Shown here: positions 37,327 to 46,896 of the stretch, piece by piece
Numbering within the stretch: the stretch's first letter is position 1
Layout of the letters: the number at the start of each line of letters is the position of its first letter
Assembly (NCBI GenBank): GCA_000770645.1
Contig: JQID01000123.1
Location: 67,761-131,760, forward strand
Direction of reading: 5' to 3'
Source of the DNA: Desulfosporosinus sp. Tol-M
Lineage (GTDB): Bacteria > Bacillota > Desulfitobacteriia > Desulfitobacteriales > Desulfitobacteriaceae
DNA length: 64,000 nt
Program-made: the position numbers and the translations under genes
The notes under the pieces: generated by a model
Database searches by the model: none
What the model saw: the letters and a program-made list of their open reading frames with translations, nothing else
What the model was told of the DNA's origin: nothing

Positions 37327-39294
37327 TTGGAAATGGGAAAATTGGAATGGGCAGGATTTTCTGAAAAACAAAAGTTAGAAGAGCTTCAGAAAGCAAACAG
37401 AGAATTGACAAATGAAAAGAATAAATATCTCTCTGTTTTTGAAAGCATTTATGACCCTATTATTCTTGTTGATAAAGATAACAATATTGAGAATATGAAT
37501 TATACAGCGGCAGAAGTGTTCTTTAACGAAGCAGTTTCAGGGATGAAATATTACGGAAATATCAATACAGATAAAGAATTGGATTGGTTAAATGAAGAGC
37601 TTACTAAATTTATTAAGTTAAATGAAAATGAAGCTTTTCAAGAAAAGACAATAATAACAAAAAATAGCCAAAAGACTTATTTAATAAAATTTAAAAAAAT
37701 GCTTGATGTAAGTGAAAAATATAGAGGCACTGTTATTATCTTTAACGACATAACCGAAAGCAAGGAACGTACTTATCAACTTCAAGAGATAAATGCCTCG
37801 CTAAAAGAAGAAATCGCTATACGTACAAAAATAGAAGATGATTTGAAAGCGAGCGAATTGCAATTCCGACAAAGCGAAAGTCGCTTAATTGCGGCGCAAT
37901 TAATGGCCCATGTAGGTAATTGGGAACTTAATATAGATACTGGAAAAATATGGGCATCTGAGGAAGCTTATAACATATACGGGATTGAGTACAGGTCGCA
38001 ATACTTGCCAGTTGATCTTATCCAAGAACTTATTTTTCTAGAATATCGGGAGTCAGTAAATAATGCTCTTATTGGCTTAATTACGAGAAAAGAAAAGTAT
38101 GATGTCGAATATAAAATAAAAAATGCTAAAACCGGAGAAGGCCGTTTTGTGCATTCTAAGGCCATATTGGTTGTTGATGAAACAGGTAATGCATCTAAAG
38201 TTGTAGGCACTATTCAAGATATCACCGAGCGAAAAGAAAAGGAAATAGAAATTTCATATCTAAGTTATCACGACCATCTAACGGGTTTATACAATCGGAG
38301 GTTTTACGAAGAAGAGTTAAAGAGACTTGATACAGAAAGAAACCTTCCTCTGACTATTGTAATAGGAGATGTAAACGGGTTAAAGCTTATCAATGATTCT
38401 TTTGGTCATGACAAGGGTGATGAGCTTATTAAGAAAGTTGCAGAAGTGATAAAAAATGGATGCCGGGCTGATGATATTATTGCTCGACTTGGAGGAGATG
38501 AATTTGTTATTCTGTTACCCAAAACAAATAATTTTGAAGCTGAACAGATTATCAAACGCATACAGGAAGAAACCTTAAAAGAGGAATTAGGGTCTATTGA
38601 TATATCCGTATCTTTTGGTTGGAAAACTAAAAATAAGAAGGAAGAAAAAACGCAAGACCTATTTAAAAAAGCTGAAGACCATATGTATATGAAAAAACTT
38701 TTTGAAGGCCCCAGTATGAGAGGGAAAACCATTCAGACTATCGTTCGTACCCTCCATGAAAAAATAAGGGAAGAACAGCACTCTTATCGGGTTTCAATAT
38801 TGTGCAAACGTATGGGGGAAGCCCTTGGATTATCAGAATCTGAAATCCAAGAGCTTCATAGCGTAGGGTTACTTCATGATATTGGTAAAATAGCGATAGA
38901 AGATACTATACTCAATAAACCAGGAAAATTGACAAGCGATGAATGGGAAGAAATTAAGCGCCATCCGGAAATAGGGTACCGCATACTTAGCACGGTTAAT
39001 GATATGGCAGAAATATCAGAATACGTATTAGCTCATCATGAGAGATGGGATGGCTTGGGATATCCAAAGGGTTTGAAAAGAGAAGAAATACCCCTTCAGT
39101 CAAGAATCATAAACATAGCTGATGCTTATGATGCCATGACCAGCGCAAGAAGCTATTGCAGCGTTTTGTCAGAAAAAGCCGCAATAGAAGAATTGCAAGC
39201 AAATGCAGGGTTACAGTTTGATCCACAATTAATAACAATATTTATTGATAAAGTATTGGTTAATGACGAGCCAATTCCTACTCCGACACGATAA
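37327..39294 (+). CDS. PAS-PAS-GGDEF-HD-GYP protein
   Basis: RADDIIARLGGDEF (I-site and GGDEF), LLHDIGKI, HHERWDGLGYPKGL. Confidence 0.92.
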   Translation: MEMGKLEWAGFSEKQKLEELQKANRELTNEKNKYLSVFESIYDPIILVDKDNNIENMNYTAAEVFFNEAVSGMKYYGNINTDKELDWLNEELTKFIKLNENEAFQEKTIITKNSQKTYLIKFKKMLDVSEKYRGTVIIFNDITESKERTYQLQEINASLKEEIAIRTKIEDDLKASELQFRQSESRLIAAQLMAHVGNWELNIDTGKIWASEEAYNIYGIEYRSQYLPVDLIQELIFLEYRESVNNALIGLITRKEKYDVEYKIKNAKTGEGRFVHSKAILVVDETGNASKVVGTIQDITERKEKEIEISYLSYHDHLTGLYNRRFYEEELKRLDTERNLPLTIVIGDVNGLKLINDSFGHDKGDELIKKVAEVIKNGCRADDIIARLGGDEFVILLPKTNNFEAEQIIKRIQEETLKEELGSIDISVSFGWKTKNKKEEKTQDLFKKAEDHMYMKKLFEGPSMRGKTIQTIVRTLHEKIREEQHSYRVSILCKRMGEALGLSESEIQELHSVGLLHDIGKIAIEDTILNKPGKLTSDEWEEIKRHPEIGYRILSTVNDMAEISEYVLAHHERWDGLGYPKGLKREEIPLQSRIINIADAYDAMTSARSYCSVLSEKAAIEELQANAGLQFDPQLITIFIDKVLVNDEPIPTPTR

Positions 39295-39312
39295 ATAATG
39301 CGATAAATAATG
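39289..39312 (+). repeat. 12-bp tandem duplication CGATAAATAATG spanning the stop codon
   Basis: read directly. Confidence 0.95.
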
Positions 39313-39647
39313 CCATTTACATTTCCTCTATTGTCCGGAGACAGTACATAATATGCTTTGGTAAGCATGGCAGTGAATATACTTTATGACTTTAGCTCCT
39401 TGGCGATTCTTCTCAATGCTTTTACTATGGTGCTTGATTGGCGACGTAGAATATCTTTGAGATTAAGAGTTCGTTTCATTTAGCTCATCTCCTCTTGGGT
39501 GATGAGTTTATTATGTACCGGTGTTGCTTTATTATGTAATTTTAAAAAAGGGAATAGATAACATTTGGTTATGTACCCATTCCCTTTAGAAGAAATCAAT
39601 TGAGCGATTTGGTCGCTCTTCAGCAATGTTGAAAATCGGTTTGTTTT

Positions 39648-39962
39648 TTATTGGATAGGGGACTGAAAATTTTGAGATTGCTGAAGTTGTACTGTTTGCT
39701 TTCCTTTCTCCGTAAATTCTGCGTCCTTGGGACTAATAATGGATAGCAGTTGTTCTAATTCTCCTACATGTTGTCTTTCTTCGTCTGCGATATGATAGAG
39801 AATTTTCTTAGCCCTCTCATCGCTAGTGGCCATTGCATGGGATTCATAACCAATAATTGCTTCATATTCTCCAGCAATATCTACCCGAAGTGCCTGAGCT
39901 AATTCATCATTGGACAACTGCTTGGGTACATTGGCAATAAAAGGGTTTCCGAGTAATGCCAT
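39648..39962 (-). CDS. two-helix ferritin-like/rubrerythrin-like protein
   Basis: 104 aa; E..AIIGYESHA...DEERQHVGEL diiron-like helices. Confidence 0.65.
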   Translation of the reverse strand: MALLGNPFIANVPKQLSNDELAQALRVDIAGEYEAIIGYESHAMATSDERAKKILYHIADEERQHVGELEQLLSIISPKDAEFTEKGKQTVQLQQSQNFQSPIQ

Positions 39963-40387
39963 AAGATCACATCCTTTATTTTTTACGCCCTTATTTTTTC
40001 AAATAATTAGGATATATATTCTTCTCGCCTATCAAATTTATTCAATTAGCATATATCTATATTGTTCAATGCTGTGGGCAATGGTTTCTCAGGTGGCTTG
40101 AACGCCCTATTATTCAAACTATGGTTTACTAGTAGGCTAATCCGTTTGCTCGAAGAGGCACGCCATATTTGGACGCCTCTTTTAATTATAAGTGTAGTTT
40201 GATTATAGAGGGTGTACAGTGGTCGCTTTTAGCAGAAAATTGTATAATAATTCCGTTTATTGTACAATGTTATTGTATCTATGGAAAGAATAATCGACAT
40301 AAGAATGGACGCGAGTTAATTATTAAGAGGCGGCACAGGATAGAAGGTTTGCATGTAAGTAAATGATCATGAGAGGTGTGATGGAAC

Positions 40388-41629
40388 GTGGGAAACAGTA
40401 GTGAATTATTTAAGGTCAAAACGTTGGCTGAGGCGATAGATTCATTAAAACCCTATGTTCCCTCATTTTATCAGCGCGTTGAAAAGATTTCTTTGGCTGA
40501 TTCACTGGGCCGTATTCTCATTCAGGATATTCCGGCAACTTGTCCGATACCTCATTTTCGCAAATCGACAATGGATGGGATGGCCGTTCGGGCTTCAGAT
40601 ACCTTTGGAGCCAGTGAAAGTATGCCGGCGTTGGTACAATGTTTTGGGGAAGTACGGATGGGTGAGGCTCCGACGGAAGCGTTGGGGCAGGGGACAGGGA
40701 TACTAATGCCCACAGGGGGAATGCTTCCAGAGGGAGCGGATGCTGTGGTAATGATCGAACATCTCGAACACTTTGGGGAGGAACTCTATGGTGTAACGAA
40801 GGCTGTTGCACCGGGGGAAAATCTCATCGACATTGGGGAAGATTTAAACGCAGGGGAAGTTATTCTTTCGCAATTTACACGAATTAGGGCTCAAGAAATG
40901 GGGCTCCTGGCATCCCTTGGACAAATAATCGTTTCGGTATTGCCCCGTTTTCGCGTCGGGATTCTTTCAACAGGGGATGAAATTATTCCTCCGGATCAAG
41001 TACCTCTACCTGGTCAGTCAAGGGATATTAATGGCTATACCCTGCTTGGACTGGCATTGGCGAGTGGCGCTGATGCCCGACATTATGGTATTGTGAAGGA
41101 TGACCATGAAGAACTGCGTAAAATGCTTACAAGGATGTTAAAGGAAAATGATATTGTTTTACTTTCCGGCGGAAGCTCCGTAGGGACTCGTGACCTGTCC
41201 GCTCAGCTAATTGACGAGCTGGGAGAGCCGGGATTGCTTTTTCATGGTCTGGCTCTTAGACCCGGTAAGCCTACAATTGGTGGGGCTGTGGATGGTAAAC
41301 TGATTTTTGGGCTCCCTGGACATCCTGCCTCGGCAATGGTTGTTTTTGATACAATCGTCCGTCCGTGGTTGGATGGTTCTGTGTTACACTCCCAGGTTGA
41401 TCCTCTTCCCAAGGGTAAGTTAACCCAGAACATATATTCCGGAAGTGGTCGGGAAGAGTTTGTGCGTGTCAGACTAATCCCAAACGATGAAGGATGGCTG
41501 CTTGAACCGATTCGGGGGAAATCGGGCTTAATTCGGACGATGGTATTGGCAGATGCCCTAGTGCACATTCGCTTAGATACTGAGGGCATAGAAGCGGGGA
41601 AAGAAGTATCTTTCCGTCCTTTGCGTTAG
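40388..41629 (+). CDS. moeA: molybdopterin molybdotransferase MoeA
   Basis: STMDGMAVRA, GDEI, LSGGSSVGTRD, GLPGHPAS. Confidence 0.93.
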   Translation: MGNSSELFKVKTLAEAIDSLKPYVPSFYQRVEKISLADSLGRILIQDIPATCPIPHFRKSTMDGMAVRASDTFGASESMPALVQCFGEVRMGEAPTEALGQGTGILMPTGGMLPEGADAVVMIEHLEHFGEELYGVTKAVAPGENLIDIGEDLNAGEVILSQFTRIRAQEMGLLASLGQIIVSVLPRFRVGILSTGDEIIPPDQVPLPGQSRDINGYTLLGLALASGADARHYGIVKDDHEELRKMLTRMLKENDIVLLSGGSSVGTRDLSAQLIDELGEPGLLFHGLALRPGKPTIGGAVDGKLIFGLPGHPASAMVVFDTIVRPWLDGSVLHSQVDPLPKGKLTQNIYSGSGREEFVRVRLIPNDEGWLLEPIRGKSGLIRTMVLADALVHIRLDTEGIEAGKEVSFRPLR

Positions 41630-41666
41630 TATAAGGATAACTGTTGGAAATGGGGAGGCAAGGAAA

Positions 41667-43574
41667 GTGGAACGCCAAATATATTTAGAAAACACGGCTT
41701 GGCAAGAAGGACTGGCCTTGATGAGGGAAAAGCTTGCTGGGCGCTGTGTGCCGAAAAATGAGTCTTTGGATGTACGCTTTGCGCTACGTAGAATCACTGG
41801 GGCGATCGTTCGCGCCAAAAGAAGTTCCCCTCATTTCGCGGCTTCGGCGATGGACGGATATGCTATTCGAGCCAAGGATACGCACGGGATTTCGGAGCGG
41901 GAGCCGCGTTGGTTGGAACTCGGAGTTCAAGCGATTCAAGTTGATACCGGGGACCCTATCCCCGAAGGAATGGATGCTGTCGTCATGTTGGAAGACGTCT
42001 TGGAGTTGAGTGAGGGCGGAATCTTACTTCAGGCTCCGGTTGTACCTTGGAACCATGTTCGGCCGGTAGGTGAGGACATGGTTGAAGGGGAAGTACTTCT
42101 CCCAATTAATCATCGCATTCGCCCCCAGGATCAGGGAGCGTTATTGACGGCCGGGGTTTTGGAGGTAGAAGTTCGGGCTAAGCCACGGGTGGGGATAATG
42201 CCGACGGGTGATGAAATCCGTCCGATCGGGGCGGCCCTTCAGGTAGGAGATATTACGGATAGTAATTCCACAGTCCTTGCCTCCTTAGTGGAGGAATGGG
42301 GGGGAACTGCGACGATTTGGCCGATAACACCGGATCAACCGGAGCTGTTAGAAAAAGCAATTCTGAGTATGGCGGCTTCTCAGGATATTCTGGTCATCAT
42401 TGCCGGATCCTCCCAAGGACGGGATGACTACACGTCTCAAATGGTTCAGAAGTTTGGCGCCCTTTATCTGCACGGAGCAGCAATTAAACCGGGTAAACCG
42501 GTTATCTTGGGAGAAGTTCAAGGAAAGCCTACGTTTGGCATCCCTGGCTATCCTGTGTCTGTCTATCTGACGGCACATTTGTTCCTGGAACCTTGGATCA
42601 AGCATTTACAGGGTTTAAGTAAAGACTCACAGGCTACGCTGAATGCTATAATCAGCAAGAAAGTCTTTTCCTCGTTAGGCAGTGAAGAGTTCGTGCGGGT
42701 AAAAGTAGGGAGAGTCGGAGAACGCTGGGTTGCCGCCCCATTGAGCAGAGGTGCAGGTGTAACGATGAATCTGGTACGAGCGGATGGGATACTGCGGGTT
42801 CCTCGCTTACAGGAAGGATTTCATGAGGGAGAAACCGTACCCGTTGAGCTCTTACGGCCTGTTTCGGAGTTGGAAGAAACTCTCGTCTGCATAGGGTCTC
42901 ATGATCTGACGTTGGATGTTATAAGTAGTCATATGAAGGCAAGGGGGGGGCAAGGGGGTATTGCCTCAGCTCATGTAGGGAGCCTGGCTGGAATCCTGTC
43001 TCTCCGCAAAGGGGAAGCCCATTTTGCGGGGATTCACTTGCTTGATCCGGAAACGGGAGATTATAATCGCTTTTATTTGCAACGGTTTATACCGGGCCGA
43101 GAAATCGCTTTGATGAATTTAGTGTATCGGACCCAAGTCTTTATAGTGCCGAAGGGAAACCCCCTTAACCTTAAGAAGCTTGAGGATTTAACTAAGCCCG
43201 GCGTACGCTTCATTAATCGTCAGGGTGGCTCAGGAACGCGGGTGCTTTTAGATTATCTGCTCCAGAAGCAAGGCCTAAGTAAAGAACAAATTTTGGGATA
43301 TGAGCGGGAGGAATTTACCCATTTAGCGGTTGCCGTAGCGGTTGCCTCGGGAGCAGCTGATGTTGGATTGGGTATTCAAAGCGCTGCTGAAGCCCTGGGG
43401 CTGGATTACGTGCTAGTTGGGGAAGAACGATATGATCTGGCAATTCCACGGGAATTTCTGGAGGAACCCCGCATGAAGGCAATGATTGCTGTGGTTCGAA
43501 GTAAAGAGTTTCAGGAGGATGTGCTGGCGCTTGGCGGGTATGATGTCCGGGAGACGGGAGTGTTTTACGATTAG
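41667..43574 (+). CDS. MoeA fused to a C-terminal periplasmic-binding-protein-like domain
   Basis: MoeA motifs SAMDGYAIRA, GDEIRPIG, FGIPGYPVS followed by PBP-like NPLNLKKLEDLTKPGVRFINRQGGSGTR. Confidence 0.92.
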   Translation: MERQIYLENTAWQEGLALMREKLAGRCVPKNESLDVRFALRRITGAIVRAKRSSPHFAASAMDGYAIRAKDTHGISEREPRWLELGVQAIQVDTGDPIPEGMDAVVMLEDVLELSEGGILLQAPVVPWNHVRPVGEDMVEGEVLLPINHRIRPQDQGALLTAGVLEVEVRAKPRVGIMPTGDEIRPIGAALQVGDITDSNSTVLASLVEEWGGTATIWPITPDQPELLEKAILSMAASQDILVIIAGSSQGRDDYTSQMVQKFGALYLHGAAIKPGKPVILGEVQGKPTFGIPGYPVSVYLTAHLFLEPWIKHLQGLSKDSQATLNAIISKKVFSSLGSEEFVRVKVGRVGERWVAAPLSRGAGVTMNLVRADGILRVPRLQEGFHEGETVPVELLRPVSELEETLVCIGSHDLTLDVISSHMKARGGQGGIASAHVGSLAGILSLRKGEAHFAGIHLLDPETGDYNRFYLQRFIPGREIALMNLVYRTQVFIVPKGNPLNLKKLEDLTKPGVRFINRQGGSGTRVLLDYLLQKQGLSKEQILGYEREEFTHLAVAVAVASGAADVGLGIQSAAEALGLDYVLVGEERYDLAIPREFLEEPRMKAMIAVVRSKEFQEDVLALGGYDVRETGVFYD

Positions 43575-43587
43575 GGGAATAGAGTAG

Positions 43588-43607
43588 GGGCACGATGCAT
43601 CGTGCCC
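43588..43607. repeat. 20-bp perfect palindrome gggcacgatgcatcgtgccc
   Basis: read directly; REP-like. Confidence 0.85.
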
Positions 43608-43631
43608 TATATGTATCAAACTAACGCATAA

Positions 43632-43666
43632 GAAAGCACCTACCCATCATTTGGGAAGGTGCTTTC
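43632..43666 (+). terminator. hairpin after moeA2
   Basis: gaaagcacct...aggtgctttc, 10 bp plus inner ccca/tggg. Confidence 0.5.
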
Positions 43667-43720
43667 AAATTTAGGTGCTTTTGCGTCAAAGACGCAAACA
43701 GCTCCCCCAAGAGTTTCCAC

Positions 43721-43990
43721 CGTTCCAGCCCCGGCGACCCAAGCTAGAGGAAGTTTCTTAGCTTAGAGAGCACGGAGAGAGGAGTCACGTCAATGAGTGC
43801 AGTTGATGAAGCGTTTAGAACCGCAATGGTTCACATACTGAAAGCCCAGAGGTTTTGCGGTTTAGCGGAATCACCAAACGAATAGCGACGGAACGTGTCG
43901 ATCACGATAGTCTCCGGTGGAGACTATCGCCGTAGGCGCTGACCCACAACGAACACTTATCGCCGTAGGATGCCAAGTAACTTCCTCCTA
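43721..43990 (-). ncRNA. structured element, copy 1 of 2
   Basis: homologous to 52345-52553; closing stem cgttcc/ggaacg, internal stem aaccgcaa/ttgcggtt, conserved AAGCCCAGAGG; contains an extra hairpin at 43905-43929. Confidence 0.6.
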
Positions 43991-45055
43991 TTTGCCAAAA
44001 GAACAACGTGGGTACGTGCAGACCGGGCATTCAAGACAAAGACCTCCTACTCCTAGCTTGACAATATCAAGGCGTGACAGTCGTTCACCAGTAAGGATGC
44101 GAGGTGCGATTAAATCAAAGACAGTTTTTTTAGAATACATGACGCACCCAGGTAATCCCATGATGGGGACATCTCCGAGGTAGGCAAGCATAAACATGGC
44201 TCCTGGTAGAACTGGTGCGCCGTAAGTGATAATCTCTGCTCCCATTTCTTTAATTGCTGCAGGGGTGACGTCATCCGGATCTACGGACATGCCGCCACTG
44301 ACTAAGATCATATCTGCCCGCTTACTTAGTTGTTTTCGAATGCTGCTTTGGATTAGGGGCACATCATCACTTGCCAACGTTTGCTCTAGAACGACAGATC
44401 CCCAGTTTTCAACTTTTGCGCGTAGTACGGGACTGAATTTATCTGGAATACGTCCATGATAGACTTCACTTCCCGTGATGACGATACCAACCTTCAAGTG
44501 TTTGAGAGGCCGCACCTCCAGAATAGGATTTGAAGACAGCCCGGCGATTTCCTCCGCTTCAATGATTACTTTCTCATTAATCATCAGAGGAACGACACGG
44601 GTACCAGCGATTTTGTCTCCCTTTTTGACGGGGTAATGATTGTGAAGCGTCCCGAGGATAACCCCTTCCAAAGTATTCAACGCTAAAATGCCATCTTCTA
44701 AGCCGTAAACAAGGCCGTCGTGGGCAGCAGTTAGGGTGATTTTTCCCTCTTTAGGCTCGTCAAGGACTATGCCGGGACCGGATACTGCTCGGGCGAGGCG
44801 CGCTGCCGCTTCATTTTCATGAATCAGGCCGGGTGTCTGATCCCAGACAAAAATATGTTCTTTCCCCATGCTGAGGAGAACTGGGATATCCTCCTCCTGA
44901 ACGACGTGCCCCTTGCGAAAACGGGGTCCTTTGAAGATACCAGGGATAATTTGGGTAATGTCATGGATCAGAATTGCACCAACAGAATCCAACACTTTGA
45001 TTTTTTCCATGGGAGCCTCCAATACATCATGTAACATGCGTTTAGGCGTGAACAC
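43988..45055 (-). CDS. molybdopterin-binding domain protein (MoeA/MogA fold)
   Basis: VGIVITGSEV, LVSGGMSVDPDDVTPAAI, GLPGCVMYSKKTVFDL. Confidence 0.85.
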   Translation of the reverse strand: MFTPKRMLHDVLEAPMEKIKVLDSVGAILIHDITQIIPGIFKGPRFRKGHVVQEEDIPVLLSMGKEHIFVWDQTPGLIHENEAAARLARAVSGPGIVLDEPKEGKITLTAAHDGLVYGLEDGILALNTLEGVILGTLHNHYPVKKGDKIAGTRVVPLMINEKVIIEAEEIAGLSSNPILEVRPLKHLKVGIVITGSEVYHGRIPDKFSPVLRAKVENWGSVVLEQTLASDDVPLIQSSIRKQLSKRADMILVSGGMSVDPDDVTPAAIKEMGAEIITYGAPVLPGAMFMLAYLGDVPIMGLPGCVMYSKKTVFDLIAPRILTGERLSRLDIVKLGVGGLCLECPVCTYPRCSFGK

Positions 45056-45325
45056 ACACTGTTATTAAGCGCTGCCAATGATTCTGTATATTAACGATGT
45101 ATTAGTATAGCATACGATTAGAGGATTCAAAAGAGTCAGTATATTAGAGGATTTCAAGCGTGATGAGGCACGAACTTCGTTACTCAAAAATGAATGTGGA
45201 GAAAGGACCTGGTATAGAAAAGAATTCCTCCCAATAGCTAAGGGGCCAAAGGAGAGAAACTTGAGCTTGGACTTTAGCTAACACTAGGAGTATACTAGTC
45301 GAAAATAATCGCAGGAGAAGAGAAC

Positions 45326-46183
45326 ATGGCCAGTTTAAAAACAGGGTTACCGAACAGTTGGGCGAGTGGCAGTATATGGGGCATGACAGGGCGTGTGCAA
45401 GTTGTTACGTTTATTGGAGCCGGAGGGAAGACGACCTGTCTGCGCTCGATCACTCAAGAAATTGACGCCGCTGGGCAGCGGGTTGTTGCAACGACCACGA
45501 CAAAAGTCTTTCCCGAGGAATCAATGAAGGGTTGGAAAAATCCCAATCCGCCGCCTTATGAACAAGAAGGTGCTTGTTTTTGGTATGTAGACGTGATGGA
45601 GGGAAACGGAAAGTGGATAGGGCCTCCCCTGAAAGCGGTCGATGATGCCATATTCGAAGATTTCAGTTTGGTTAAGAAAAAAGGAATTCAACCAGGGGTG
45701 CACGGGGAGATTACTCGTGGTGCCTTGGGTAGCAGCAAGCGTTTTTGGGTGATAGAAGGGGATGGAGCCAGGGGACTCAAGATAAAATGCCGCTGGGAAC
45801 CCCATGAACCGCAAATTCCACGGCAATCGGATTGTGTTGTCTTAGTGCTGGATGGCGGTTTGTGGGGGAAAGTCCTGCAGACCGAGCAAGTTCACAGACC
45901 GGCTGGTTGTCTCGATCTTCTTGGACACGTTTGGAACGCAGAGAAGGCTTGGCGTTATTTCTTGAGATCCCCCGTCTTTGCTCCCCAATATGGGCAAATG
46001 TCTTGGGTTATTCTCCTTAACGCGAAGGCTTTCAGGGATTCAGGCAAGCCTTTGCTTGAACTAAACCACAGGTGGACGGAAATTCAACGGGAAATTATAG
46101 AACTGAAATATCGGCCAAACCATTTGCGATTAGCTGCTGGGGATGCCAAGGAGGGGAAACTACAGTGGTTCGATTTGTGGTAA
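45326..46183 (+). CDS. yqeC: YqeC-like selenium-dependent hydroxylase accessory protein
   Basis: VVTFIGAGGKTTCLRSI, VVATTTTKVFP, VIEGDGARGLKIK. Confidence 0.8.
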   Translation: MASLKTGLPNSWASGSIWGMTGRVQVVTFIGAGGKTTCLRSITQEIDAAGQRVVATTTTKVFPEESMKGWKNPNPPPYEQEGACFWYVDVMEGNGKWIGPPLKAVDDAIFEDFSLVKKKGIQPGVHGEITRGALGSSKRFWVIEGDGARGLKIKCRWEPHEPQIPRQSDCVVLVLDGGLWGKVLQTEQVHRPAGCLDLLGHVWNAEKAWRYFLRSPVFAPQYGQMSWVILLNAKAFRDSGKPLLELNHRWTEIQREIIELKYRPNHLRLAAGDAKEGKLQWFDLW

Positions 46184-46896
46184 TGGCTGCCGGTCTGGCA
46201 ACCAGAATGGGGCAAGATAAACTCGTACTGCCTTGGAAGGACACGACGGTGCTTGGTTATGTGCTTCAGACTGTTTTGGAGGCAATCACCCTTCAAGAGC
46301 AACGTTTGTTGGTTGTATCCCCTCTCTCAGTGATCACTGAGATATACGTTGTCGCCAAACATCCTATAGAGACCTATCTTCCGGAAAATCGTATTCGGAT
46401 GTTCAATTCGTACGGTGGGGCTTGGATTCAAGTACCAAGTCCACAACCGCTCGCGGAGACGATTCGCTCTGGTTTACAAGACTTAAACAATGCGGTTCAG
46501 TGGATTGGATTCCTGCCCGGAGATCAAGTGGGAATTACGGTGCAAAGGCTTGCAGACTGCCTGCAGCAGCTGCAGCAGAATCTTCCGGATTTTCTGGTAC
46601 CGATTGTCGGGGATAAGGCGGGATCGCCCGTGTTTTTTCACCGGCAGTATGTTCCTGAACTTTTAGAGCTGCGAGGAGAACAGGGAGGTAAGGAAGTCTT
46701 ATACCGCTATCCTGAACGATGGCGGAAGTATCCGGTGGAAGAAAGTTTTTTTCAAGATGTTGATACTCCGGAGCAATACAATACTTTACGGGGACAAAAT
46801 AGGAAAAGGGGCAAGGCTAATGGAGAAAGAAGTTTATCTTGGACTGAAAAAAGTATTTCACCAAAAACTGGAGGCGGCCCTGATTACTGTAACTAG
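46165..46896 (+). CDS. mocA: MocA-like molybdenum cofactor nucleotidyltransferase
   Basis: MAAGLATRMGQDKLVLPW, GFLPGDQVGIT; GTG start overlapping yqeC. Confidence 0.8.
   Translation: MVRFVVMAAGLATRMGQDKLVLPWKDTTVLGYVLQTVLEAITLQEQRLLVVSPLSVITEIYVVAKHPIETYLPENRIRMFNSYGGAWIQVPSPQPLAETIRSGLQDLNNAVQWIGFLPGDQVGITVQRLADCLQQLQQNLPDFLVPIVGDKAGSPVFFHRQYVPELLELRGEQGGKEVLYRYPERWRKYPVEESFFQDVDTPEQYNTLRGQNRKRGKANGERSLSWTEKSISPKTGGGPDYCN

Noticed and set aside
42940-42960. G-rich run (aaggggggggcaaggggg) inside moeA-PBP as a possible frameshift or pseudogene signal
   Set aside because: The frame is open through it and both domains are intact, so no frameshift is implied.
40388-43574. Two adjacent moeA genes as an assembly duplication
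   Set aside because: The proteins are divergent and one has an additional PBP-like domain, so they are real paralogs.
43905-43929. AGACTA within copy 1 as a group I intron P7/R-like signature
   Set aside because: Other group I core elements are not evident and copy 2 lacks this hairpin.
43917-44183. 88-aa plus-strand ORF overlapping element copy 1 and the molybdopterin-binding gene
   Set aside because: Mostly antisense to a convincing CDS.
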